Shown here in pieces: positions 63,483 to 64,000 of a stretch of DNA of 64,000 nt (its first letter is position 1; each line of letters starts with the position of its first letter). The notes under the pieces are model-generated. The model did no database searches. It was not told where the DNA came from and saw nothing but the letters and a program-made list of their open reading frames with translations. The translations under genes and the position numbers were made by a program. The DNA is from Granulibacter bethesdensis. GTDB taxonomy: Bacteria > Pseudomonadota > Alphaproteobacteria > Acetobacterales > Acetobacteraceae. The DNA lies in contig NZ_CP018194.1 in the NCBI RefSeq assembly GCF_001889545.1, forward strand, positions 1,214,501-1,278,500, read 5' to 3'.

Positions 63483-64000
63483 CAATTCTCTGGCGGCCGA
63501 CAGAAAAGAGAACAAAAATCAGGCTGCCTCTTTTCCAGTGGTCGGAATAGGCGCATCAGCAGGGGGGCTGGAAGCCCTGCGTGACATGCTTTCCACTGCC
63601 ACGCTTCCTACTGGGATGTCCTATGTTGTCATCCAGCATCTGGACCCCAACCACGAAAGCATGTTGGCTCAGCTTCTGGATCGCAACACTGCCCTGAAGG
63701 TGATCCAGTGTGAAGGCGGAGAGAAAATAGAGACGGATATTGTCTATATCATTCCTCCAGGTCATGGGCTTGTCATCCGTAGCGGTGTTCTGGAACTGAT
63801 CCAATTTCAGCAGCCGCGTGGATTGCGTCGTCCAATCGATGATTTTTTCCTGTCTCTTGCCAGTGATCAGCAGGCAAATGCTGTCTGTGTCATCCTGTCC
63901 GGCACGGGAGGAGATGGTACCACCGGGTTGCGGGCAATCAAGGAAAATGGCGGAATCTGCGTTGTGCAGCAGCCTGAGACCGCCCGCTATGATGGTATGC
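63475..64000 (+). CDS. CheB-type methylesterase domain protein (5' part, runs off window)
   Basis: Starts at ATG 63475, inside the LOV gene's end, and stays open to the window edge (175 codons). The CheB fold is clear: GIGASAGGLEALRDML gives the nucleophile Ser, VIQHLDPNHESML the His and LSGTGGDGTTGL the Asp of the triad. There is no receiver domain in front. Many such proteins continue with CheR, PAS and HWE/HisKA kinase domains, so this is probably a CheB-CheR-PAS hybrid kinase, but that part lies outside. The product is likely linked to light sensing by the LOV protein. Confidence 0.85.
   Translation, partial: MHDNSLAADRKENKNQAASFPVVGIGASAGGLEALRDMLSTATLPTGMSYVVIQHLDPNHESMLAQLLDRNTALKVIQCEGGEKIETDIVYIIPPGHGLVIRSGVLELIQFQQPRGLRRPIDDFFLSLASDQQANAVCVILSGTGGDGTTGLRAIKENGGICVVQQPETARYDGM

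Overview
This 64 kb window is GC-rich chromosomal DNA of an alphaproteobacterium. Gene content and order suggest an acetic acid bacterium (Acetobacteraceae, perhaps Granulibacter-like). Pointers are the quinone-dependent malate dehydrogenase Mqo, a DhnA-type class I aldolase, the order yebC-ruvCA-ruvB-ybgC-tolQRAB-pal-cpoB-tilS-ftsH-folP-glmM, and 6S RNA between zapA and a 5-formyl-THF cyclo-ligase. The genus call is inference. Genes are tightly packed, and ATGA, GTGA or TGATG stop/start overlaps are common. I saw no intact insertion sequence, prophage or CRISPR array.

Layout. 1-6.3 kb: 5' part of fumC, a ThrE-type exporter, cupin-mqo, a divergent SDR/LysR pair sharing a perfect palindrome, and tRNA-Ser. 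6.5-12.2 kb: envelope genes (LpxR-like deacylase, MltB-like transglycosylase, RlpA, DD-carboxypeptidase), a TetR regulator and a DUF2852 gene with an operator-like repeat. 12.2-17.1 kb: tmk-holB-metG-tatD-MBL operon. 17-25.3 kb: a leftward run, epmB - lipoprotein - efp - suhB - OmpA-like - TolQ/MotA-like - MotB/OmpA-like, with epmA divergent. It joins EF-P and its modification enzymes to a non-flagellar proton-channel-like trio. 25.3-30.1 kb: fba-thiE, zapA, 6S RNA, folate cyclo-ligase, bestrophin. 30.8-48.2 kb: ymdB, yebC-ruvCA, bluB on the opposite strand, ruvB, the complete Tol-Pal locus, then tilS-ftsH-folP-glmM-thiD. 48-54 kb: an esterase, gpt, a gamma-glutamyltransferase-like protein and an isolated phnM-DUF1045 pair. 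54-59.4 kb: tRNA-Asn, tRNA-Leu, class IV aminotransferase-HAD, hfq-hflX-IMPase, mazG. 59.4-64 kb: RMD1-family protein, two tandem paralogous small proteins, HPP protein, an MBL-like protein, and a LOV photoreceptor overlapping a CheB-domain protein that runs off the window.

Themes. Much of the window serves the cell envelope and division: Tol-Pal, CpoB, RlpA, MltB, the DD-carboxypeptidase, ZapA, and GlmM for the wall precursor. EF-P with EpmA/EpmB would help translate the proline-rich TolA and OmpA-like proteins encoded nearby. The most novel-looking items are the LOV-CheB light-sensing pair at the right edge, the stator-like trio tied to efp, the Trp/Gly-tailed lipoprotein, the twin small proteins at 60.7-61.2 kb, and a LysR gene that seems to start at CTG under a perfect 23-bp palindrome.
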